The notes under the pieces: generated by a model
Seen by the model: only the letters and a program-made list of their open reading frames with translations
Database searches by the model: none
Told to the model about the DNA's origin: nothing
Made by a program: the position numbers and the translations under genes
In this document: in pieces, positions 30,512-38,659 of the stretch
Layout: each line of letters begins with the position of its first letter
How positions within the stretch are numbered: the stretch's first letter is position 1
Assembly: GCA_041987205.1 (NCBI GenBank)
Contig: JBHIWX010000006.1
Location: forward strand, 1 to 64,000
Direction of reading: 5' to 3'
Source of the DNA: BOKV01 sp041987205
Lineage (GTDB): Bacteria; Pseudomonadota; Alphaproteobacteria; Rhizobiales; Rhizobiaceae
DNA: 64,000 nucleotides

Positions 30512-30566
30512 GGCCGAAGGCTATGGCCCCCGGGCCTTCGATTTGCAAGACCGCACCCGGCGTAGA

Positions 30567-33500
30567 CTAGTCCGCCAGCACTCTCTGAGTTGGAAAGTGC
30601 ACATGCGCGATGGTCCCTTCGCCGGGTGTGCTTTCGAGGTCGAAATAGGCGCGGTTTGCCTCGACCAGCGCTTTCGTGAGCGGCAGGCCGAGCCCGGTAC
30701 CCTGGCCGCGCCTTTCGTCGACGCCGCTCAATTGCTGGAACGGCTTCATGGCGTTGTCGATTTCCGAAGCGCTCATGCCCTTGCCGGTGTCGCGTACGCG
30801 AAGCGCCACTTCGCCATTACCTTCATAGACCGTCGAGACGATCACCTGACCGTTCTCCGGCGTAAACTTGATGGCGTTCGACACGAGGTTGAGAATGATC
30901 TGGCGGATCGAGCGCGCATCGGCGACGACACGCGGCACGGCGCGCGACAGCGAGGTGCGGATGATGATGCGGTCGCGATTGGCCTGCGGCTGCAGCAGCG
31001 CTACCGTTTCGGCGGCGAGTTGGTTGAGGTCGACCGCCTCGTAGGACAGCTCCATCTTGCCCGCCTCGATCTTCGAGATGTCGAGCAGATCGTTGATCAG
31101 GTCGAGTACATGCACGCCGGAACGGTTGATGTCGCGCAGATATTCGCGATAGCGCTCATTGCCGATTGGGCCGAACCGCTCCTCCAGCATGACATCGGAA
31201 AAGCCGATGATCGCGTTGAGCGGCGTACGGATCTCGTGGGAGACGCGGGCCAGAAAATCGGTCTTCTGCTCGCTCGCAAGTTCCGCGGCGCGCTTGGCGT
31301 TGACCAGTTCTTCTTCCGCCTTCTTCCAGTGTGTCATGTCGCGCAGGACGAGGCAGAACTTCTCCGCCGCGCCGACAGGCCCGATGGTGATGTAGAGCGG
31401 GATCAGGCCACCCTTGGCTTCCTTGCCGATCACCTCACGCCCGTCATGCAGCATGAAGGTGACGCCGGGCTGCGCCAGTTCAGCCATGTAGTCGGCGAGC
31501 GCCTTGTGGCTTTCCTGCGCAAACAGATCGGTCAGCGGCTTGCCCGTCGCCTGGTCGAGATCGATGCCGAAAAGTGCCTCGGCCGAGGCGTTGATCGATT
31601 CGATCGTGCCGTCGCGGTCGGCGATCACGATGCCGTCGGTGGCGGTGTCGAGAATGTTCTGCAGTTCGGCGACGCGCACCATGTCGAGCGCGATCTTCTC
31701 GTCCTCCGGCAGGCTTTCCGTGCCGCCTGTCGTCGGGCGGAAGCTGAGCAACAGCGCCTTGCCGGCATCGCCCTCCGCATCGCTCCACGGCACGGTCTGC
31801 AGCAGCGGGCTGATGTTCATCCGCCGGCCGTCCTTGCAGATCAGCGTCGCGCGGCCTTCCGCCGGCTCGCCCGACAGGAGCGCGTCCACCCCGCCGGCCG
31901 CCGACAGTTCGTCGACCGTCTCGTAGCCGGTCAGTTCCAGCAGTTCGGGATTGGCGAACAGGGTCACGCCGTTGCGGTAGATCAGCACCGGCACCGGCAA
32001 TTGTTCGAGGATCGCATTGGTGCCGCGACGTCGTTCGGCCACGCCGCCGATCGGGAGCGGCGAGTAGGCTTCGGCCCGTTCATCACCGTCATGATCTTCG
32101 GACGCAGCGGCCTCGGGCGCAGCGTCGTCTTCGCCGTGTGCGGCGTAGCGGGATTCTTCGTGACCTTCGGTCGTCCCGAAGCCCTCGCGATCCATTTCCT
32201 TCGCCTCTACCTCATCGGTGTCGCGCGTATCGGGCGTTTCAGTCCCGGCGTTATCGTCCCTGCTCGTCTCTTCGGAAGCTTCCTCGACGGCGCGGCGATA
32301 GTCTTCGCGTTCACTGCGTGGCGCTTCCTCGCCATTGCGCAGCGTTCTGCCGATCTCGCTGAAGGCCTGGCTCTCGCGCCGGCTCAATTCGTCCTGCGCG
32401 TCGCTGCGGGCGGGGCTGCGCAGCTGGACGACATTGGCCGCCATGCTGCCGGCCTCGACCGCTTCCTCGCTGCGGCCGGCGATGCGCCGTTCCTCGATCT
32501 GCTCGCTTTCAGCGTCCGGCGCTTCTGTTGTCGCGGTCTCCGCTTGGTCGTCAGCATGAGACTTGGGTGCCTGCACCGGCATCAGCGCCAGTCCGGTCTC
32601 GTTCGGATCGATCACGCTGTCGGACACGCGAATGATGCCGAAGCCCCTGAACCCGTCGAAGCGGCGCTGCGCGTCGAAGGCCGGCAGGGCGGCAAGGTCG
32701 ATCGGCACCACCAGATCGGTACCCTGCACCGGCCACATCACGGACTTGCCCGACCACGTGTCGCGCCGTTCCAGCAGGCGACGGATCTCGCCCGAATTGT
32801 CGAACCCGAAAACGGCGGCGACCTCGCCCCATTTGCGTCCGACGATGTCGGCGGCGTTGGGGCCGACGGTCTGTGCCAGTTCCGGCGAGACGGAGCGGAA
32901 TTCCTGGTCGGTGTCGATGATCCAGGCAAAGCGCACTGGATCGCCGTCACGGGCAAAGACGAAGCCTTCGTCTTCTGCCTCTGCGGTCCTGTCCTCGGCC
33001 GGTTCTTCTGCAACTGTCGTCGCAGCAACTTCAGGGTGGCTTTCTTCGGCGGTCACCACTTCGTCGAGGTCCGATTCGTCGTCGTGCGTTTCCCGGTCTT
33101 CGCCGATCGATTCGTCTTCTTCGTTGAGCGCAGCGTCGATCTCTGCCGTTGTTTCCTCAGGCTCCCGTTCGACAACGGGTTCCTGCGCGTGAATATCGTC
33201 CCCCGAGACTTCCGCAGACGAGATTTCCTCCGTAGAGACCTTGTCCTCGGCGGTGTCCACCTGTTCGTCCGGCGCCTCGTCGGATTCCGGCGCTGCCCGT
33301 GCGGGCTCCGGCGTCTCCTCCACGGCACTGCCGCCTCTCAGGCCCAGATACCAGCGGTCGAGCAGGGACGGCATGCGCAGCCGCTGCATCGGTTCGGCCG
33401 CGCGCGTCTCTTCGGCAGCAGTCTCCTCCGTGACGATGGCATCCTCATCGGCTTCGTTCGGGGATTCTGCCTCGTCGTTTGCAGCGTCGCCGTCTTCGAG

Positions 33501-34505
33501 GATCTCGTCGTCGAAATCGTCATCCTCCCAGCCTTCCGGCGGGACAAGTTCGCGTCGCTCGCCATCGAAGGCGACAGGCTCGGCGTCGCGTTCCTCGATT
33601 TCCCAGCCCGGTGGCGGAGCGAGTTCGCGCTTTTCGCCGCCGAAGGCAACCGGTTCGGCCTCAAGTGCCGGATGCCGTTCTTCCGAAAGGTCTGTGGTTT
33701 CTTCAGCCGTCAGGTCGACAGCCTCGTATGGCGCTTCGGTAACTACGGGCGTGGTCTCCAGCGGCGCGACAAAAGCGGTCGGCTCCGCATCGCTGTCTTC
33801 CGGCGCCGTCGCGGTTTCCGTTTCTTCGTCGACCTCGCTCGCCTCGGCGCAGACCAGCAGATAGCGGCCAGGTCGCTCGCGCAGGCGCGCCACGCCGACG
33901 GCGATCGCCTCACCATCGCCCAGGTCCACGACCCGCTTGAGCAGGCGGTCGCTTTCCTCGGCCACTTCGTCGATCAGGACGGAAATGTCTTCGGGCGACA
34001 GGTCGATATTGGCGAAACTGTCGCTGGCGGCGATCGCCAGCCCGTAATCGTCGACGATGGCCGCGGCGGAGGCGAGGCCGGTGAACGAATCCACCGCGTT
34101 CGCCGCCAGCTCATGCTCGCGTGTTGCCCGCGCGAACCGGTCTTCCGTGGTCACCAGCAACACGGCCTGTTCGCCGGCGGGGAGCCGGACGAACGAGAGT
34201 TCGCACTGGATGAATTCTGTTCTCAGCCCGCGCGCGACCCGGAAGCCGCGCACCATGGGCTCGTTGTTCTCGATCTGCGAGACGGCGTCGCGCAACTGCC
34301 GCACGAAGGGCTGCGACGGGCTCAGCGGAATGCCGATGATCTCGGCCAGATCGGTGCCGCCGAACAGCGCCGCGCCGGGTGCATTGGCCCACAGCACGGC
34401 GTGCATGTCCGCATCGAACAGGATCGTGGCTTCCGGCGCCAGCACGCGGCGGCGCAACTCGGCAAGCACGGTGAGGTCTAGAAAAGAGTAACGCGATCCC
34501 GGCAT
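30567..34505 (-). CDS. pdhS: PdhS-like PAS sensor histidine kinase with long acidic linker
   Basis: A 1312-residue kinase. Residues 1-200 look like a PAS-like input (ATILFDADMHAVLWANAPGA at the start), followed by about 320 residues rich in Glu, Ser, Thr and Asp that are likely disordered. PAS domains follow near 535, 830 and 955 (LPVPVLIYRNGVTLFANPEL; ATDGIVIADRDGTIESINAS). The H box SHEIRTPLNAIIGFSDVM (His near 1089) with EERFGPIGNERYREYL is the PdhS/PleC/DivJ type. ATPase motifs NLVSNAIKFTP, DTGKGMS and GTGLGLPL follow. These kinases act on DivK in the CtrA cell-cycle pathway. Confidence 0.85.
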   Translation of the reverse strand: MPGSRYSFLDLTVLAELRRRVLAPEATILFDADMHAVLWANAPGAALFGGTDLAEIIGIPLSPSQPFVRQLRDAVSQIENNEPMVRGFRVARGLRTEFIQCELSFVRLPAGEQAVLLVTTEDRFARATREHELAANAVDSFTGLASAAAIVDDYGLAIAASDSFANIDLSPEDISVLIDEVAEESDRLLKRVVDLGDGEAIAVGVARLRERPGRYLLVCAEASEVDEETETATAPEDSDAEPTAFVAPLETTPVVTEAPYEAVDLTAEETTDLSEERHPALEAEPVAFGGEKRELAPPPGWEIEERDAEPVAFDGERRELVPPEGWEDDDFDDEILEDGDAANDEAESPNEADEDAIVTEETAAEETRAAEPMQRLRMPSLLDRWYLGLRGGSAVEETPEPARAAPESDEAPDEQVDTAEDKVSTEEISSAEVSGDDIHAQEPVVEREPEETTAEIDAALNEEDESIGEDRETHDDESDLDEVVTAEESHPEVAATTVAEEPAEDRTAEAEDEGFVFARDGDPVRFAWIIDTDQEFRSVSPELAQTVGPNAADIVGRKWGEVAAVFGFDNSGEIRRLLERRDTWSGKSVMWPVQGTDLVVPIDLAALPAFDAQRRFDGFRGFGIIRVSDSVIDPNETGLALMPVQAPKSHADDQAETATTEAPDAESEQIEERRIAGRSEEAVEAGSMAANVVQLRSPARSDAQDELSRRESQAFSEIGRTLRNGEEAPRSEREDYRRAVEEASEETSRDDNAGTETPDTRDTDEVEAKEMDREGFGTTEGHEESRYAAHGEDDAAPEAAASEDHDGDERAEAYSPLPIGGVAERRRGTNAILEQLPVPVLIYRNGVTLFANPELLELTGYETVDELSAAGGVDALLSGEPAEGRATLICKDGRRMNISPLLQTVPWSDAEGDAGKALLLSFRPTTGGTESLPEDEKIALDMVRVAELQNILDTATDGIVIADRDGTIESINASAEALFGIDLDQATGKPLTDLFAQESHKALADYMAELAQPGVTFMLHDGREVIGKEAKGGLIPLYITIGPVGAAEKFCLVLRDMTHWKKAEEELVNAKRAAELASEQKTDFLARVSHEIRTPLNAIIGFSDVMLEERFGPIGNERYREYLRDINRSGVHVLDLINDLLDISKIEAGKMELSYEAVDLNQLAAETVALLQPQANRDRIIIRTSLSRAVPRVVADARSIRQIILNLVSNAIKFTPENGQVIVSTVYEGNGEVALRVRDTGKGMSASEIDNAMKPFQQLSGVDERRGQGTGLGLPLTKALVEANRAYFDLESTPGEGTIAHVHFPTQRVLAD

Positions 34506-34674
34506 CGTTTCACAACTCGAATGTACCCATGGGCCGGCACGACCATATCTTTCACACGCATGTCGTGGTCCGTCGTTAACGGTTTCTTAATAAACGCGCG
34601 TCCCGTCAGGGTCCAGAAAATCCCCCTGTTCCGACAGTGCAAACTCCGGGCAGGGTTAATTTCAACAATCTTCC

Positions 34675-34724
34675 ATTGTGCAGCGCAACAAAATGTTGCA
34701 ATGCACAATAAAACGCACTATATG
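34675..34724 (+). promoter_or_regulatory. Phasin promoter with a 35-base inverted repeat
   Basis: Arms attgtgcagcgcaaca (34675-34690) and tgttgcaatgcacaat (34694-34709) match at 14 of 16 positions. TTGCAA (34696-34701) in the right arm is the -35 box of a TTGCAA-N17-TATATG promoter (-10 at 34719-34724). The half-sites are TGC/GCA-rich, like those described for PhaR, the PHA-responsive repressor. A repressor here would be displaced when polymer accumulates. No PhaR gene is in the window. Confidence 0.55.
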
Positions 34725-34803
34725 GGGCCTACAGCATCAAGCTGCGCCGGCACGAAGCGCGGCTGAGCACATCAGCTTGAAATCGAACCTAGGAGTTCCT
34801 GCA

Positions 34804-35298
34804 ATGACCGCCAGCAAGAAAACCGCCACCGACGCCTTTCAGTTCCCGCAATTCGACGTATCCAAGTTTGACCTCGCCACGCTGAGCGAAGGCTACCGCG
34901 ATTTCGCCGAGCAGGCGATGAACCAGAGCACCGAAGTTTACGAGAAGTACAAGGCCGCTGCCGAGGAAGCCACCGCTTCGGCCCAGAAATCCTTCGACGC
35001 CCTGCGCGAGGGTGCTGCCGTTCTGTCCGCCAAGGCGATCGAGAACACCAAGACCAACACCGAAGCCGGCGTTGCCTTCGTCGAGAAGCTGACCGGCGCC
35101 AAGAGCTTCGCCGAAGTCCTCGAACTGCAGGGCGAGTTCTTCCGTTCCGCCTTCGAGACGCTCGCATCCCAGGCCAAGGAAACCCAGGATCTGGCTACCA
35201 AGGTCGGCGAAAAGGCCACAGCTCCGGCCAAGGCTGCCGCTCAGAAGGCTACCGCCGAAGCAACGGCTGCCGTCGAAAAGGCCGTCAAGGCCGCGTGA
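34804..35298 (+). CDS. Phasin family protein
   Basis: A 164-residue, helical granule-associated protein that coats polyhydroxyalkanoate inclusions. The ATG at 34804 has AGGAG upstream. Typical features are the N-terminal FQFPQFDVSKFDLATLSEGY, amphipathic helices with VAFVEKLTGAKSFAEVLELQ and FFRSAFETLASQAKETQDLA, and an Ala/Lys-rich tail (APAKAAAQKATAEATAAVEK). It is monocistronic, between a PhaR-like repeat and a strong terminator. Confidence 0.88.
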   Translation: MTASKKTATDAFQFPQFDVSKFDLATLSEGYRDFAEQAMNQSTEVYEKYKAAAEEATASAQKSFDALREGAAVLSAKAIENTKTNTEAGVAFVEKLTGAKSFAEVLELQGEFFRSAFETLASQAKETQDLATKVGEKATAPAKAAAQKATAEATAAVEKAVKAA

Positions 35299-35370
35299 AG
35301 CCCTTAGGCTTCTCGCCGTGATTTGAAGGTTTGATCCGGCCGCGCATGGTGCTCCGGAGGTGAACCGCGA

Positions 35371-35405
35371 AAAGGCCGGAACGGTTGCGTTCCGGCCTTT
35401 TTTCT
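35371..35405 (+). terminator. Intrinsic terminator of the phasin gene
   Basis: Perfect 12-base stem AAAGGCCGGAAC/GTTCCGGCCTTT with loop GGTTGC (35383-35388), followed by more T residues (TTTCTTG). This is the strongest hairpin in this region and ends the phasin transcript. Confidence 0.9.
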
Positions 35406-35509
35406 TGTCCGTCGTGCGAATCCGCTTCCGGTACGAAAGCGCGGTCTTGCAAAGCGCCGACTTCCACCGTATGTCACCGGTTCGCGGCGGCAAGCCGCCG
35501 CCCGATTGT

Positions 35510-35586
35510 GCGGTTGTAGCTCAGCTGGTTAGAGCGCTGGATTGTGGCTCCAGAGGTCGGTGGTTCAAATCCACCCAACCGTACCA
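35510..35586 (+). tRNA. tRNA-His (anticodon GTG)
   Basis: The cloverleaf folds from the D arm agctcagctggttagagcg, through anticodon loop ttgtggc (GTG) and T arm ggtggttcaaatccacc, to an encoded CCA. The acceptor pairs are clean except for a G-T at 1-72. The base before position 1 is T, not G, and position 73 is A. Universal histidine tRNAs carry G-1 and C73; loss of both is a known feature of a group of Alphaproteobacteria, including rhizobia. Confidence 0.95.
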
Positions 35587-35778
35587 TTCACAAATTCACC
35601 AATATTGCCGATCGCGGTCCCGGATTGTTGCAGTTGACCGGTCTGGGCCCGCTTTGCGCTCGATGTGTGCCCGAGTTGTGCCCAACATGTGCAATGTGGC
35701 ACTTGCGTCATTTTTCAAATTTGAGCCAAAATGTGTCGCTATCTTGACGTGCAGGGGTCGCAACCGGGAGAAGTGAAC

Positions 35779-36207
35779 ATGTTTGTGCAGTGGGGTCGAA
35801 GCGTTACATCGAGGGCTTCCATCCTCGCGGTTTTGATGGCCGCGACGATGGCTGTCCCGCCCGCCTTGGCGGTGGATGGAACCTATGCGCGTTCGGCCAA
35901 TAGCGGCCAGAAGAAGTGGATGGACGAATATTCCGGATGGAATAATGACTGTTCCTTCATGACCATCGATGTCGATGTTGTCGAGCCGCCCGCCCACGGC
36001 AAGGTCACGCCGCGCCCGGAAATCAAGCGGATACCGAAGGTCGCCAAGCGCGGCAGTTCCGGCGCCTGCGCCGGCCGCAAGATGAAGGCGCTGGTGGTGT
36101 ATTACACGTCCAAACCCGGCTATCGCGGCCGTGACAGGTTCAAGGTGCGCATGAAGGCGCGCGGCCAGAGCCCGGCCTATTTCGTCTACAATGTCAATGT
36201 GAGGTAG
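35779..36207 (+). CDS. Secreted single-domain protein with Ig-like pattern
   Basis: The product of the ATG at 35779 (GGGAG upstream) is 142 residues. It has a signal peptide (RASILAVLMAATMAVPPALA, cleavage near residue 34) and a short domain with HGKVTPRP, VVYYTSKPGYRGRDRFKVRM and YNVNVR. The YTxKPGYxGxDxFxV pattern resembles cadherin-like and bacterial Ig-like repeats. Two cysteines (DCSFM, GACAG) may pair. It lies 56 bases before the caspase-like gene and likely shares its transcript. Function unknown. Confidence 0.7.
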   Translation: MFVQWGRSVTSRASILAVLMAATMAVPPALAVDGTYARSANSGQKKWMDEYSGWNNDCSFMTIDVDVVEPPAHGKVTPRPEIKRIPKVAKRGSSGACAGRKMKALVVYYTSKPGYRGRDRFKVRMKARGQSPAYFVYNVNVR

Positions 36208-36263
36208 GGAGCGCGGTCCGGGCGGATGCGTTCCAGAGCGGTTGTCAACAAGGAGGTAGCCCA

Positions 36264-37661
36264 ATGCTGAGAGGGCTCGTGGCTGTGCTGATACTCGTGA
36301 TCGCGACCTGCGGTGCGCAGGCCGAGAAACGGGTGGCGCTGGTGATCGGCAATGCCGGCTACAACAATGCCGCGCCACTGAAAAATCCGGTCAACGATGC
36401 CACGGATCTTTCGAAAGCGCTGGAGCGCCTCGATTTCAAGGTCGTAACGGGGATCGATGTCGACCACGAGGCCATGCGCCGCAAGGTCAAGGAATTCACC
36501 GATATCATGGTCGATGCCGACGTTGCGGTATTCTTCTATGCCGGTCACGCCGTGCAGGTTGGTGGGGAGAATTATCTCGCCCCGGTCGATACCGATCTCC
36601 AGAAGGAATCCGATCTGGATTTCGAGACGGTTTCGCTGAACCTCGTCCGCCGCCAGATGGAGCGCGAGGCCAAGACGCTGATCATCTTCCTCGACGCCTG
36701 CCGCGACAATCCGCTGACGCGCAGGCTGGTGCGCCGTTCGCGTTCGACTGGCGATTCCAAGGGTCTTGCCCGTTTCGACACCTCTGGCGAAGGGACGTTC
36801 ATCGCCTTCGCGACGCAGCCCGACAATGTCGCCCTGGACGGAGAAGGGCGCAACAGCCCGTTCACGACCGCGCTGCTCGACAACATCGAGCGGCCCGGCG
36901 TCGAGATTTCCGCGCTGATGACGGATGTCCGCCGCTCCGTCTACGAGACCACGAGCGGCCAGCAATTGCCGTGGACGAACTCCTCCCTGCTCGGACAATT
37001 CTATTTCAAGGCACCGCAGGCCGGCAAAACCGGCAGTGGCGATCAGGACGCGAGGCTCGCCAAGCTCGAAGCCGATGCCAGGGCATGGTTGGAGATCAGG
37101 GACAGCAATGATCCGGCCAGGATAAGAGAGGTACTGGGCCAGCTTGTCGACGGCCCTTATGCCGAACTCGCCCGCGCCCGGCTCGACCTTCTGGAAGGCG
37201 CTTCGCAGCAGAAGTCCGACGCGTCGCCCCAGCAGGAAGACAGCCAGTCCGTCAAGCTTGCCCTCGCAGAGCCCCCGAAGGTGAGGGAGGAACCGGCGGA
37301 ACCGGTGGAACCGAGCCGCGAACTCGTTCGCTCGATCCAGCAGGAGCTCCAGAGGGTCGGCTGCAATCCGGGTTCGGCCGACGGGCTGTGGGGACGCCAG
37401 AGCCGCAGTGCGCTCGGCGAATTTTCCCGCCACGGCGACGTCGAGCTGGCAACGCTCGAACCGTCTCAGCCCCTGCTCGATTCGCTCAAGGAGCGGTCGG
37501 GCCGCGTCTGCCCGCTGCAATGCGGACGGGGACAGGTCGAGAAGAACGGCGTCTGCGTGGCGACGGCGCAACCGAGCAAGCCGACGCGCACCAAGACGGT
37601 GACAAAGCGTCCGTCGTCATCGAGTTGCTTCCGCTTCAACGGCCAACTGGTCTGCGACTGA
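36264..37661 (+). CDS. Periplasmic caspase-like (orthocaspase) protein with peptidoglycan-binding-like tail
   Basis: A 465-residue protein: signal peptide (residues 1-20, ending GAQA), then a p20-type C14 caspase domain with the catalytic dyad His95 (VFFYAGHAVQ) and Cys146 (FLDACRDNP). The p20 core also contains KRVALVIGNAGY and LKNPVNDATDL. Near residue 355-400 is a stretch like a peptidoglycan-binding domain (QQELQRVGCNPGSADGLWGR), followed by a Cys-rich tail (CPLQCGRGQVEKNGVC). So the enzyme is placed outside the cytosol, perhaps at the cell wall. Substrate unknown. It pairs with the secreted protein upstream. Confidence 0.8.
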   Translation: MLRGLVAVLILVIATCGAQAEKRVALVIGNAGYNNAAPLKNPVNDATDLSKALERLDFKVVTGIDVDHEAMRRKVKEFTDIMVDADVAVFFYAGHAVQVGGENYLAPVDTDLQKESDLDFETVSLNLVRRQMEREAKTLIIFLDACRDNPLTRRLVRRSRSTGDSKGLARFDTSGEGTFIAFATQPDNVALDGEGRNSPFTTALLDNIERPGVEISALMTDVRRSVYETTSGQQLPWTNSSLLGQFYFKAPQAGKTGSGDQDARLAKLEADARAWLEIRDSNDPARIREVLGQLVDGPYAELARARLDLLEGASQQKSDASPQQEDSQSVKLALAEPPKVREEPAEPVEPSRELVRSIQQELQRVGCNPGSADGLWGRQSRSALGEFSRHGDVELATLEPSQPLLDSLKERSGRVCPLQCGRGQVEKNGVCVATAQPSKPTRTKTVTKRPSSSSCFRFNGQLVCD

Positions 37662-37822
37662 GGCTGCGCCTGACCGACAGCGAGGTCGCTGCCGGTCGAT
37701 CGCACTTGCGCGGTCATCGCATCTGAAAAACAGAAAATGAAACGGTTCGTCGTGGCAATCGCGGCGAGCCGTTCCCGTCAATTCGTCTCGCTTCGCGCGG
37801 CGACGTCACACTTGTGCCGCTC

Positions 37823-37851
37823 TTGCATTTAATCAATCGATTGATTAAATA
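37823..37851 (+). promoter_or_regulatory. Promoter with 24-base operator for the TetR efflux operon
   Basis: TTGCAT (37823-37828), 17-base spacer, TAAATA (37846-37851). A perfect 24-base palindrome, atttaatcaatc/gattgattaaat (37827-37850), fills the spacer and overlaps both boxes. This is the expected autoregulatory operator for the TetR-type protein encoded 33 bases downstream. Confidence 0.7.
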
Positions 37852-37882
37852 ATCTCTACATTGAGTTTTGGAGATCGACGCC

Positions 37883-38659
37883 GTGCCGGCAGACGGAATG
37901 AGCGACAAGCGCGACGCGAAACGACAATCGGCTGCGAGCCAGCAGGGCGATGTCACGACATCCGGAGAAGCAGGGTCCGCTGCCGATTCCACCCGTCTCG
38001 CCCTGATCGAGGCAGGGCTGGAGCGGTTCGGCGTCAAGGGTTACGAGGCGGCATCGACCCGCGAGATCGCCGCCACCGCCAACGCCAACATCGCCTCGAT
38101 CGCCTATCATTTCGGCGGCAAGGAAGGGCTGCGCGTCGCCTGTGCGGAGCATGTCGCGAGCTTCATCGGTTCGCTCGCCCGCAGCGCCTTCGGCGCGGAC
38201 TTCGAAAACGCCGAGCGCGCCGCCGCCGCGATGCCGGCCGATGCCGCACGCGCCGAACTCGAGGGCGGGATGACGCGCCTGGTGAGCTTCCTGCTGCTGC
38301 AGCCGCACGCCAGCCTCGTCGTGCGCTTCATACTGCGTGAGATCTCCGTGCCCTCCGTCGCGCTCGACATCATCTACGCGAACATCTTCAGCCCGGTTCA
38401 CCGGCGCCTCTGCGCGCTCTGGCAGGCGGCGACCGGCAGGCCGGCCGATTCCGAAGGCGTTCGCCTCGCGGTCTTCGCGATCCTCGGACAGGCGGTCTAT
38501 TTCCGCATCGCCCAGGAGATCGTCCAGCGCCGCATGGATTGGGAAGCGATCGGACCCGCCGAGGTCGAACGCATCACCGAAATCCTGACCGCCAATCTGC
38601 ACGACCGTCTAAACCGGGACGCTGCCGCGCAGGGCGAAGATAGAAGGCAAGAACCATGA
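37883..38659 (+). CDS. TetR family regulator, CecR-like
   Basis: A TetR-type repressor of about 258 residues. The helix-turn-helix GYEAASTREIAATANANIAS is followed by IAYHFGGKEGLRVACAEHV, which is the CecR/YbiH variant. The GTG at 37883 is favoured by GGAG nine bases upstream; TTG 37868 and ATG 37898 are alternatives. It overlaps the HlyD gene by 4 bases (ATGA). The gene order TetR-HlyD-ABC-permease matches the E. coli cecR-ybhGFSR operon, which handles antibiotics and cations. The ligand here is unknown. Confidence 0.88.
   Translation: MPADGMSDKRDAKRQSAASQQGDVTTSGEAGSAADSTRLALIEAGLERFGVKGYEAASTREIAATANANIASIAYHFGGKEGLRVACAEHVASFIGSLARSAFGADFENAERAAAAMPADAARAELEGGMTRLVSFLLLQPHASLVVRFILREISVPSVALDIIYANIFSPVHRRLCALWQAATGRPADSEGVRLAVFAILGQAVYFRIAQEIVQRRMDWEAIGPAEVERITEILTANLHDRLNRDAAAQGEDRRQEP

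Noticed and set aside
30456..34481. Very long open frame (1341 codons) opposite the PdhS-like kinase
   Set aside because: It mirrors the kinase codons in a high-GC sequence, has no family resemblance and no ribosome site; the kinase has a full set of motifs.
35544..35747. Open frame starting inside tRNA-His
   Set aside because: Begins in the tRNA gene, has no ribosome site and no recognisable content.
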